Positions 7,514 to 14,741 of a DNA stretch of 16,330 nucleotides are shown in pieces (within the stretch, counting starts at the first letter, position 1; each line of letters begins with the position of its first letter). A model generated the notes under the pieces. That model was not told where the DNA came from. It saw nothing but the letters and a program-made list of their open reading frames with translations, and searched no databases. Position numbers and translations under genes: made by a program. Source of the stretch: an uncultured Candidatus Altimarinota bacterium (GTDB lineage Bacteria > Patescibacteriota > Gracilibacteria > CAIRYL01); NCBI GenBank assembly GCA_947311645.1, contig CAMZKZ010000028.1:1-16330 (forward strand), written 5' to 3'.

Positions 7514-8824
7514 CTAAATTGCAAAACACAATTCTTTAAAGAACTTCCGCTTAAGCGGGTCTCCTAAGGGCCAAATATTTACTCTCTCCCCAACCGTTAC
7601 CACTTGCATATCTCCTGCATTTAATTTTTTTACTATATCAAGCGGTAAACATCTAAAAATACCAAATGTATTTTTATTAAAATATTGTTGCATCAAATTT
7701 CCCTGTAATTCGTGAAATAAACTTTCTTTTATATATGAAAGATATAAACGCAGAATTTCTACCTCTTTCAAAAATTTTTCATCTTGAATTAACATATTCA
7801 TAAAATATGCCGACTGAGAACTTGTTCCAATTCCCATTGAACGCCCTATTTTTTGAAAAATCTTCTTCATTTTTTCCACAGAAAAAATATCACTTTTAAT
7901 AACAAATAAAATATTTTTAAAACTTGGTGCAGATCTATAATTTGTTAATTTAGAAAAAGAACAATAAAAATATGTATAAATATTATTTTCTTCACATTTT
8001 TGCACAAATTCATATGGCTCTAAAAAAGATTCTTTTAAACCTTTATACGCAATATCTCCAAAATAAATACATGATTTTTTATACTTCAATAAAAGAGCAA
8101 GCAACTCTTCATTGTGAAAAGATTTTCTATCATACCCACTAGCATTATTGTTATGCTCTTGATCTATCAATAAACAAAGTTCTGAATTCTGCTCTGCTTT
8201 TTCTAAAATTTTTGAAAGCTCTTCAAAATCTTGCATCCCAGAGTTATTCACCTCTGGAATAGTTTTAATTTTACACTGCGATCCCAATCCTTTTATTTTT
8301 TCCAAAAAATCTAAATACCCAGAATATTGATATTTTTGGGGCAATAGAATCGTTGTAATTTTTCCATGTGTGTTATTAATCGATAATAACACAGTTTCAA
8401 GTGCCATCATTAGATTATCACATTGAAAGGTTTGAATATTTTGCTCTGAAAGAGAAAAAATTTTAGAAATTGTATTTTTAGAAATATCATATACAAAACT
8501 TCCAAAGGCCTCATTTGATACCCCACTCATTTGTTGTTTTTTTGTAAATACCGACCATAACTCTTGCATTCGTGCAGAACAATATACTTCATTTTCTTTA
8601 TTATTATTTTGTCGCAAGAAATCTAATGAATACTTTGCTTCATTAGATTTTTTTGTCTTTAAGTATTGTAAAAATTCTGTATCTGCAGAAAGAGGTGGTG
8701 TAAAAATTAACCCTTGCCCTAAATAGATATGATCAATATTTTCTAATTCTAAAATTCTTTTTTTTTCCTGAGACTCTGGAATTGATAAAGGAAGCGTATC
8801 ACTTTGAATTCCATTTAATCTCAT
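7514..8824 (-). CDS. Divergent aspartate/aromatic aminotransferase-like PLP enzyme (fold type I)
   Basis: This 436-residue protein resembles the AspC/TyrB branch of class I aminotransferases, which exchange amino groups between glutamate/2-oxoglutarate and oxaloacetate/aspartate or aromatic pairs. Visible landmarks, with pig-AspAT numbering in brackets: HNNNASGYD at 224-232, matching HNPTGxD (N227 = N194); GDIAYKG at 256-262, matching DFAYQG (D257 = D222, Y260 = Y225); FSK at 290-292 (K292 = Schiff-base K258); ERVNI at 413-417 (R414 = substrate-carboxylate R386). The phosphate-binding R266 region is shortened: SKLTNYR has an Arg 5 rather than 8 residues after the lysine. The protein is somewhat longer than AspC (about 396) and weakly conserved elsewhere. 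It probably forms an operon with the PEP-carboxylase-like gene 29 bases downstream, suggesting oxaloacetate -> aspartate. Substrate is inferred, not shown. Confidence 0.78.
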   Translation of the reverse strand: MRLNGIQSDTLPLSIPESQEKKRILELENIDHIYLGQGLIFTPPLSADTEFLQYLKTKKSNEAKYSLDFLRQNNNKENEVYCSARMQELWSVFTKKQQMSGVSNEAFGSFVYDISKNTISKIFSLSEQNIQTFQCDNLMMALETVLLSINNTHGKITTILLPQKYQYSGYLDFLEKIKGLGSQCKIKTIPEVNNSGMQDFEELSKILEKAEQNSELCLLIDQEHNNNASGYDRKSFHNEELLALLLKYKKSCIYFGDIAYKGLKESFLEPYEFVQKCEENNIYTYFYCSFSKLTNYRSAPSFKNILFVIKSDIFSVEKMKKIFQKIGRSMGIGTSSQSAYFMNMLIQDEKFLKEVEILRLYLSYIKESLFHELQGNLMQQYFNKNTFGIFRCLPLDIVKKLNAGDMQVVTVGERVNIWPLGDPLKRKFFKELCFAI

Positions 8825-8868
8825 TCTAAGTTTGATAAAAGAATAATTTCTGCCACTATATTACATAT

Positions 8869-8897
8869 ATACTATCAAAAATATAGATGTATGTAAA
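8869..8897 (-). promoter_or_regulatory. Weak candidate promoter for the aminotransferase/carboxylase pair
   Basis: On the minus strand TTTACA (8897-8892, 5 of 6 to the -35 consensus) is followed after 17 bases by TAGTAT (8874-8869, 4 of 6 to the -10 consensus). The ATG at 8824 lies about 45 bases further. The position is right for an operon promoter, but the -10 is poor and the region is AT-rich. Confidence 0.25.
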
Positions 8898-8919
8898 ACG
8901 AGACTTAATAAATATTCAA

Positions 8920-9202
8920 TTATTTTTCATTTTTCCATACTTTCCAAAAATCATCCATCATTGTCTGTATATCTTTATAACGCAATCGCTTAGCAAGTTC
9001 AGATATATTTGAACTTTTATAAAGCTGTAATAATTCAGAGGACTTTACACCATTGCGAAACATTCTGTTTTATCGTTTGTAGATGATTTTTTCAAATATT
9101 TATCTACTGTTTGTTGTGCTTTACGCAATAAAGGTATAATTTCTGCCTTACACCCCTCATCCCCTTCTCCCGTTTTTTTTACAGTTTTTTTATCTTATCC
9201 AT
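8920..9202 (-). pseudogene. Broken small gene of unknown function (two frameshifts)
   Basis: The 433-base stretch between panB and the aminotransferase gene is not empty. Its minus strand holds three abutting coding-like frames. The first starts at ATG 9202 (MDKIKKL, then TAA). The second is open from about 9190 to 9045 with no start codon of its own and includes KAEIIPLLRKAQQTVDKYLK. The third runs from 9063 to 8920 (47 residues), includes SSELLQLYKSSNISELAKRL and ends ...FWKVWKNEK, TAA. Each junction is explained by loss of one base, and 283 plus 2 bases gives a 94-residue frame. The first shift falls at or near A homopolymers (a 7-base and an 8-base run); the second is not in a run. The product would be a small charged helical protein. 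I recognise no family. The last frame could also be a genuine 47-residue ORF. Assembly error cannot be excluded for the first shift. Confidence 0.5.
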
Positions 9203-9257
9203 ATTATTTATATATTGTTTTGTAATACACTGTAACCAAAATCAATATTAGTAATAT

Positions 9258-10028
9258 TTAATAACTCTCTTCTTCTTTTGGAAACATATTTTTTTCATCA
9301 CTACATAGCACTGCTTTTTTATATTTTTGTACAGCATTCACACTCTCTTCCAGACTCTTTCCAAATCGCCGTAAAAACTTTGGAGAAAAATTAGATGCTG
9401 TTCTTCCTATTACATCATCAAAGACTAAAATTTGTGCATTTACATCGCTTCCTGCACCAATTCCTACAATATCTCCAGAAAATATTTCCTGAGCCTTTTT
9501 TGCAAAATCTGCAGGAACGCATTCCAGTACAATTTTTGTTATTCCAATATCTTCAAAAATTTTTATCACCTCCAATATTTCCTGTTGCTCTTCCATAGTT
9601 TTTGCTTGCACTTTCAACTCTGAAGTTTGAGGAGTAAGCCCTAAATGCCCAATAATTTCAAATCCTCTAGAAATCAGTTCTAAAAAAATAGGGAGCATTT
9701 CTTTTCCTCCTTCTATCTTAAAACACTCTGCACCAATATTTTTAAATTTTTCTGCTGTTTCTAACGCTATCAAAATATTTTCAGTTGTCCCAAAAGGAAA
9801 ATCAAGCACTAATTCAACCTCAGAATTATGCTTTTTTAATGTTTTATATACCGCTTCAAAATGCCGACACATCATTTCAACCGTCACTTCTTTTGTTGAA
9901 TCAAGCCCATACACTGTCATTCCAAGTGAATCCCCAACTAAAATACCATCTACTCCAGCATCAAGAGATGCTGTAGCAGATGGTACATCATATGCAGTAA
10001 TCCAAACTTTTTTCGTTTTTTTATTCAA
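9258..10028 (-). CDS. panB: 3-methyl-2-oxobutanoate hydroxymethyltransferase (ketopantoate synthase)
   Basis: PanB transfers a one-carbon unit from 5,10-methylenetetrahydrofolate to 2-oxoisovalerate to give ketopantoate, the first step towards pantothenate and CoA. This 256-residue TIM-barrel protein has the family's active-site set: GDSLGM with D33, LDFPFG with D76, FKIEGG with K104 and E106, GHLGLTPQ with H128, LECVP with E169, and GIGAGSDVNAQ at 188-198. The D76-K104 spacing of 28 equals the D84-K112 spacing I recall for the E. coli enzyme. Length is typical (E. coli 264). The start is unusual: no ATG lies in frame near the N-terminus. The first sense codon after an in-frame TAA is TTG at 10028, giving MNKKTKKVWITAYD, which aligns with the usual PanB start. 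It lies 18 bases after aspS and is very likely cotranscribed with it. Confidence 0.93.
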   Translation of the reverse strand: MNKKTKKVWITAYDVPSATASLDAGVDGILVGDSLGMTVYGLDSTKEVTVEMMCRHFEAVYKTLKKHNSEVELVLDFPFGTTENILIALETAEKFKNIGAECFKIEGGKEMLPIFLELISRGFEIIGHLGLTPQTSELKVQAKTMEEQQEILEVIKIFEDIGITKIVLECVPADFAKKAQEIFSGDIVGIGAGSDVNAQILVFDDVIGRTASNFSPKFLRRFGKSLEESVNAVQKYKKAVLCSDEKNMFPKEEESY

Positions 10029-10046
10029 ATTATTTTTTTACAAATA

Positions 10047-11816
10047 TTAGTTTAAATCTTCTGGCAATACTTGAATATTTTGTTCTGCAAGTTCTTTTTC
10101 TGGCATTGGTGCTGGCGACCGAAGCATCAAATCTCTTGCATTTTGATCCTTTGGAAAAGCAATAACTTCTCGAATTGTTGCTTCATCTGCCCATAACATC
10201 ACAAGTCTATCAAGCCCCAATGCACACCCTGCATGTGGAGGACATCCATATTGAAATGCTTTAATAATATGTCCAAATTTCATTTCTGTTTCTTCTTTCG
10301 ATAACCCAAGAGCAGCAAACATTCGTTCTTGCATTTTTGGATCATGTATCCGAACAGACCCTCCTCCAAGCTCTACACCATTCATAATTACATCATATGC
10401 ATATGATTTTACAGACATAGGATCAGACTCTAGCCGTTCTAAATCTTCTGCTTGTGGTTGCGTAAACGGATGATGTGCCGACTGAATAGAACCATCATCT
10501 TTTTTCTCGAACATTGGGAAATCAAGAATCCATGCAAATGCAAATTCGTCTTTATTTTTTAACCCAAACATATTTCCAAGCTCTGACCGAACTGCACCAA
10601 GTGGTTCTGTTGATGCTATAAATTCACCAGCTCCAAAAAAGACCACATCACCGGCAACTGCATTTGTTTTATGAACAACTGCATCAATAAATTCTGATGT
10701 AGAATTTTTTGCAACAGGACCACTTTCCTCCCCTACTCTCAACCATGCAAGCCCTCCTGCTCCATGTTGTTGTGCAAGTTTTGTAAGAGTATCAATATCT
10801 TTACGAGATAAATCTCCATGTGCTTTTTCTGCTTTTAATGCAAATAAACATTCTGATTTTTCAAAAATACTAAATCCAGATGTTTTTGCTTCTTCTGATA
10901 CATTTACAAATTCCATTCCAAATCGTAAATCTGGCTTATCACTTCCATATTGTTCCATAGCTTCTTTCCATGTCAATCGTCGAAATTGATTATTTACTAA
11001 ATATTTTTTCCATTCTTTTTGCGGTGCACATTTTTCTGTTAATTCATGCAACATTCCTTCTATTACTTGAATCACATCTTCTTGTTCCACAAAACTCATT
11101 TCTAAGTCTAATTGTGTAAATTCTGGCTGACGATCTCCTCGTAAATCTTCATCTCGAAAACATCGTGCTATTTGATAATATTTATCGATTCCTCCAACCA
11201 TACACATTTGTTTTAATTGCTGTGGAGATTGTGGCAAAACATAAAAATCTCCTGCATGTAATCGTGATGGAACAAGATATTCTCGAGAACCCTCTGGTGT
11301 TCCTTTCACCATTATTGGTGTTTCAACATCAAGAAAATCTTTATCATGAAAATAATTCCGAATAACATGTGTCATATCATTTCGCAATTTCATATTTTTT
11401 TGCATTTTCTCTCTTCGCAAATCTAAATATCTGTACTCAAGTCGTAAATCTTCTCGCACATCTTTTTCTGTAGAAATTTCAAATGGAGGTGTTTTGGCTG
11501 TATTCAAAATTTCTAGTTTTGTTACCAACAATTCAACCTCACCTGTTGCAAGATTTGGATTTGTTAATCCTTCTCCACGAAGTCGTACTCGCCCAGAAAC
11601 CTGCAATACCCATTCACTTCGAATTTTATCCGCTGCTAAATGCGCATCTGATGCTGCTTCTGGATCAAATACAATTTGAGTGATTCCATACCGATCTCGT
11701 AAATCAATAAAAATAATTCCTCCATGATCTCGTCGATGAAATGTCCACCCAGAAAGTGTTACCTCTTTCCCCGCATCTTCTTTTCGCAATTCTCCACATG
11801 TGTTTGTTCGAAACAT
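10047..11816 (-). CDS. aspS: Aspartyl-tRNA synthetase, bacterial type, probably non-discriminating
   Basis: This 589-residue class II synthetase charges tRNA(Asp) with aspartate in the cytoplasm. The order is: N-terminal OB-fold anticodon-binding domain (about 1-105), catalytic core, inserted GAD domain (about 300-400), catalytic core again. Motif 1 is around FLDVETPIM (161-169). Motif 2 is CFRDEDLRGDRQPEFTQ (219-235). Motif 3 is GCALGLDRLVML (530-541). Length is normal. In the OB fold, His31 (RRDHGG) and Gly83 (GEGLTNPN) match residues I remember as markers of non-discriminating AspRS, whereas E. coli has Leu and Lys there. If so the enzyme also makes Asp-tRNA(Asn), which the GatCAB amidotransferase would convert to Asn-tRNA. 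A terminator separates it from alaS, it has a candidate promoter at 11849-11878, and panB follows 18 bases downstream. Confidence 0.97.
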   Translation of the reverse strand: MFRTNTCGELRKEDAGKEVTLSGWTFHRRDHGGIIFIDLRDRYGITQIVFDPEAASDAHLAADKIRSEWVLQVSGRVRLRGEGLTNPNLATGEVELLVTKLEILNTAKTPPFEISTEKDVREDLRLEYRYLDLRREKMQKNMKLRNDMTHVIRNYFHDKDFLDVETPIMVKGTPEGSREYLVPSRLHAGDFYVLPQSPQQLKQMCMVGGIDKYYQIARCFRDEDLRGDRQPEFTQLDLEMSFVEQEDVIQVIEGMLHELTEKCAPQKEWKKYLVNNQFRRLTWKEAMEQYGSDKPDLRFGMEFVNVSEEAKTSGFSIFEKSECLFALKAEKAHGDLSRKDIDTLTKLAQQHGAGGLAWLRVGEESGPVAKNSTSEFIDAVVHKTNAVAGDVVFFGAGEFIASTEPLGAVRSELGNMFGLKNKDEFAFAWILDFPMFEKKDDGSIQSAHHPFTQPQAEDLERLESDPMSVKSYAYDVIMNGVELGGGSVRIHDPKMQERMFAALGLSKEETEMKFGHIIKAFQYGCPPHAGCALGLDRLVMLWADEATIREVIAFPKDQNARDLMLRSPAPMPEKELAEQNIQVLPEDLN

Positions 11817-11848
11817 ATCTTTTTTTAAATAATAATGAATATATAAAA

Positions 11849-11878
11849 ATTCTAATAAGAGTATACCAAATATAGCAA
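11849..11878 (-). promoter_or_regulatory. Candidate promoter for aspS-panB
   Basis: On the minus strand TTGCTA (11878-11873, 4 of 6 to the -35 consensus) is followed after 18 bases by TAGAAT (11854-11849, 5 of 6 to the -10 consensus), about 33 bases before the aspS ATG. A new promoter is expected here because a terminator follows alaS just upstream. The match is moderate in AT-rich DNA. Confidence 0.35.
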
Positions 11879-11960
11879 TATGAAAAGAGTGAAGTTATAA
11901 GATTTTAATAAAACAACTATACAATTTACTCCTACAATTTATAATATATGTTTTATTTAA

Positions 11961-11988
11961 AAAGGGAACAACGATCGTTGTTCCCTTT
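11961..11988 (-). terminator. Perfect palindrome terminator after alaS
   Basis: A perfect 28-base palindrome with 14-bp arms (AAAGGGAACAACGA and its complement) begins 30 bases after the alaS stop. In the minus direction the stem ends in CCCTTT and continues TTAAATAAAA, giving a five-T run suitable for an intrinsic terminator. In the plus direction the trailing sequence is CCCTTTCTTTTG, with no plus-strand gene to serve. The central GATC would form the tight loop. Confidence 0.72.
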
Positions 11989-12018
11989 CTTTTGCAGTAA
12001 ACACATATATACAATCCA

Positions 12019-14712
12019 TTACATACTCCCCTCAATAACTTCTCTAATTTCTGGAAATCGTTCCAAATTTACCCCTTTTCCTTGCAGAAAAAACGGACTT
12101 CCTCCTCCATTTCCACCAGAAATTTCTTTAATTTTTTCAAATAGGTCTCGTGCATTTACTCCACCTTTTTGTGTAGCAACTACAATCCCTCCATCTTCTG
12201 TAAACAGCACAACACAATCCACTGCTTTATCTGATAATGCTCGTGCTATTCCTGCAACATGCTTTAAGTCATGAGTAGGAATAGGCTCACAAATTACACT
12301 TTTCCCATTTATTTCTTTTTTTCTCTCATAAAATTCAAGCGCTTCAAATCCTAATAATTTTTTTTCCAGAGCTCCTACTTCATTTTGTAATACTTTTTTT
12401 TCTTGTAACATCTTTTCCACTCTTTCTTCCACTTGTATTTCAGAAGATTTTAATACATCTGCAATAGCTGAAAGAGTGGTACATTTTTCTATAAAATATG
12501 CCTGTGCAACTTCACCTACAACCATTTCAATTCGCCGTATTCCAGATGAACATGACGATTCCGATAAAATTTTAACACCACCTATTTCTGCAGTATTTTG
12601 CACATGTGTTCCCCCACATAATTCAAAACTTGGTTCTCCCATTCGTACCGTTCGTACAACATTTCCATATTTTTCAGAAAATAATGCAACCGCTCCTGCC
12701 TGTTTTGCTTCATCTATACTCATGCTAATAACCGAAACAGGATATGCAGACTGTACATATTCTGTAATTTTTTCTTCTACTTTTTGCACTTCTTTTTTTG
12801 TTAATGCTTTTGGATACGAAAAATCAAATCGTGTTCGTTTTTCATCGACCAATGAACCTGCCTGCTCAATCCCATCGCCTAATACAGAAAGAAGTGCTGA
12901 TTGCAATAAATGAGCAGCAGAATGATGCCGAGTTGTTCGTCGTCGCAATTCTACATCAACCGATACTTTTGCTATTTTCCCACGCATATCTGTAGACAAA
13001 CACGCACACCCAACACAATGAGGTGCAGAAATAAAATGAATAAACACATCTCCATTCACTCCAGATATTTTTTTTGTATCCACAATTCTTCCCTGTTTTT
13101 CACCAACAGAAATTGTACCCCTATCTCCAACCTGTCCACCAGATTCTGCATAAAAAGGAGTTTTCGCAAATGCAACACGCATTTTTCCTTCTCCATCATC
13201 TACAAATGCCAATATTTCAGCATCGAAATCTACAATATTTTCCCCTGTATCTCCTACAAATTCTGTTGCAGGAAGGTTTTCAAATACTGAATTATCACCA
13301 CCTTTCATTTCAAATTTTCCAGCAGACCGAGACCGTTCTCTTTGTGCCTTTAACTCCGCTTCAAATTCTGCATTAAACACTTCCTCATCTATCTCAAAAC
13401 CTTTTTCTTCAACAATTTCTCGTGTTAAATCTTTTGGAAATCCATATGTATCAGAAAGAACAAATGCAGATACTCCAGAAAAATTAGACTGATTATTCTT
13501 TTTTATATCGTTAATAATTTCTGATAATTTCTTTTCTCCTTTTTCAAGCGTTCGTAAAAAATTTTCTTCTTCTATATGAAGTGCATCTGTTACCACTTTT
13601 TTTCGCTCTCCTATTTCTGGATAAAATTCTGAAAATTCTTCACTATACACAGACGATACTAACGATAAAAAGTTTTGAATTCCTAATAATTTTCCAAATC
13701 GAATAGCTCTTCTCAACAATCGTCGTAACACATATCCTCTCCCCTCATTACTCGCAGAAACTCCATCAGCAATCAAATGCGTAGCACATCTCACATGATC
13801 TGCAATCACTCGAAACGCTCGCGTAATTTCATTTTTTTCATTTATATCTCCAGAATATGGTGGATATTTTTTTCCTGATAATTTTTCAATTTCTGCTATA
13901 ATTCCATTATATACATCTGTTTCAAACACAGTTGTTTTTTCTTGAATAATCATTGTCAGACGCTCAAGTCCCATTCCTGTATCTACATTTTTTTGTGATA
14001 ATGCTTTTAACTCTCCTCCTTCCATTTGTTCATATGCCATAAAGACATTATTCCATACTTCAATAAAATTATCTTCATCTGTTTCTGGATTTTGTCCTTC
14101 TTTTGGTTCTCCTTCTCCTAACCAAATAAATAATTCACTCGATGGACCACAAGGACCTGTCGCCCCAGCTGCCCAAAAATTATCACCTCGTCCTTTTCGT
14201 CTTCGTTTTTCAGGATCTGTTGGTGCTCCAATCCCTATTATTTTATATTCTGGAATCCCCATTTCAAGCCATATGTCATGCGATTCTTGATCATATGGTA
14301 ATTTTTCATCTCCACCATAAACTGTTACCCATAATTTTTCTTTTGGAATTTTTAGTTCATCAATTAAAAACTGATACGACCATTTAATTGACTCTTTTTT
14401 AAAATAATCTCCCAAAGACCAATTTCCCAACATTTCAAAAAATGTTAAATGCCTATTGTCTCCAACCTCATCTATATCTACTGTTCGAACACATTTTTGC
14501 ACCGATGAAAGCCGATCACCTTGTGGATGCGGTTTTCCCATCAAATTTGGCACAAATTGTTGCATTCCTGCTGTTGTAAACAAAACAGTTTGATCATTAC
14601 TATCAGGAATAACAGAAGCAGAAACAACCTGCGAATGATTATTTTTATTAAAGAAATCAATATATTTTTTTCGTAACTCAGCCGATGTAAATTGTGTAAA
14701 TGTTGAAGACAT
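12019..14712 (-). CDS. alaS: Alanyl-tRNA synthetase
   Basis: This complete 897-residue AlaRS charges tRNA(Ala) with alanine and hydrolyses mischarged Ser/Gly-tRNA(Ala). The class II catalytic domain (about 1-250) includes FTTAGMQQF (45-53), TFFEMLGNWSLGDYF (90-104), GDNFW (176-180) with ATGPCGPSSE (184-193), and the motif 3 segment DTGMGLERL (244-252). The tRNA-recognition helical domain holds VSASNEGRGYVLRRLLRRA (318-336). The editing domain has its zinc/catalytic set HHSAAHLL (H597, H601) and CGGTH (C699, H703). The C-Ala domain ends with GGNGGGSPFFLQGKG (866-880). Length is usual for bacteria. An oddity is PHCVGCAC at 564-571, just before the editing domain. It has three Cys and one His where I would not expect conserved ligands. 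It lies 29 bases after proB, probably in one transcript, and is followed by a strong terminator. Confidence 0.98.
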   Translation of the reverse strand: MSSTFTQFTSAELRKKYIDFFNKNNHSQVVSASVIPDSNDQTVLFTTAGMQQFVPNLMGKPHPQGDRLSSVQKCVRTVDIDEVGDNRHLTFFEMLGNWSLGDYFKKESIKWSYQFLIDELKIPKEKLWVTVYGGDEKLPYDQESHDIWLEMGIPEYKIIGIGAPTDPEKRRRKGRGDNFWAAGATGPCGPSSELFIWLGEGEPKEGQNPETDEDNFIEVWNNVFMAYEQMEGGELKALSQKNVDTGMGLERLTMIIQEKTTVFETDVYNGIIAEIEKLSGKKYPPYSGDINEKNEITRAFRVIADHVRCATHLIADGVSASNEGRGYVLRRLLRRAIRFGKLLGIQNFLSLVSSVYSEEFSEFYPEIGERKKVVTDALHIEEENFLRTLEKGEKKLSEIINDIKKNNQSNFSGVSAFVLSDTYGFPKDLTREIVEEKGFEIDEEVFNAEFEAELKAQRERSRSAGKFEMKGGDNSVFENLPATEFVGDTGENIVDFDAEILAFVDDGEGKMRVAFAKTPFYAESGGQVGDRGTISVGEKQGRIVDTKKISGVNGDVFIHFISAPHCVGCACLSTDMRGKIAKVSVDVELRRRTTRHHSAAHLLQSALLSVLGDGIEQAGSLVDEKRTRFDFSYPKALTKKEVQKVEEKITEYVQSAYPVSVISMSIDEAKQAGAVALFSEKYGNVVRTVRMGEPSFELCGGTHVQNTAEIGGVKILSESSCSSGIRRIEMVVGEVAQAYFIEKCTTLSAIADVLKSSEIQVEERVEKMLQEKKVLQNEVGALEKKLLGFEALEFYERKKEINGKSVICEPIPTHDLKHVAGIARALSDKAVDCVVLFTEDGGIVVATQKGGVNARDLFEKIKEISGGNGGGSPFFLQGKGVNLERFPEIREVIEGSM

Positions 14713-14741
14713 ACGTTGTAAGATAAGTAATACATTATTGT

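Noticed and set aside
7485..7529. A hydrophobic N-terminal segment (MFCNLVFFILLHIRI) as a membrane anchor of the PEPC-like protein
   Set aside because: It overlaps the upstream gene's end and precedes MSVKYSALELQ, a more natural cytoplasmic start; PEPC is a soluble enzyme. It remains possible but unlikely.
8920..9202. Programmed frameshifting as the explanation for the three joined frames
   Set aside because: Two separate shifts would be needed in a 94-residue protein, the second site has no slippery run, and no stimulatory structure is evident. Decay or error is simpler.
12476..12913. 145-codon open frame on the plus strand
   Set aside because: It lies wholly inside alaS on the opposite strand, has Ser/Thr/Cys-rich composition typical of antisense reading, and has no recognisable motif.
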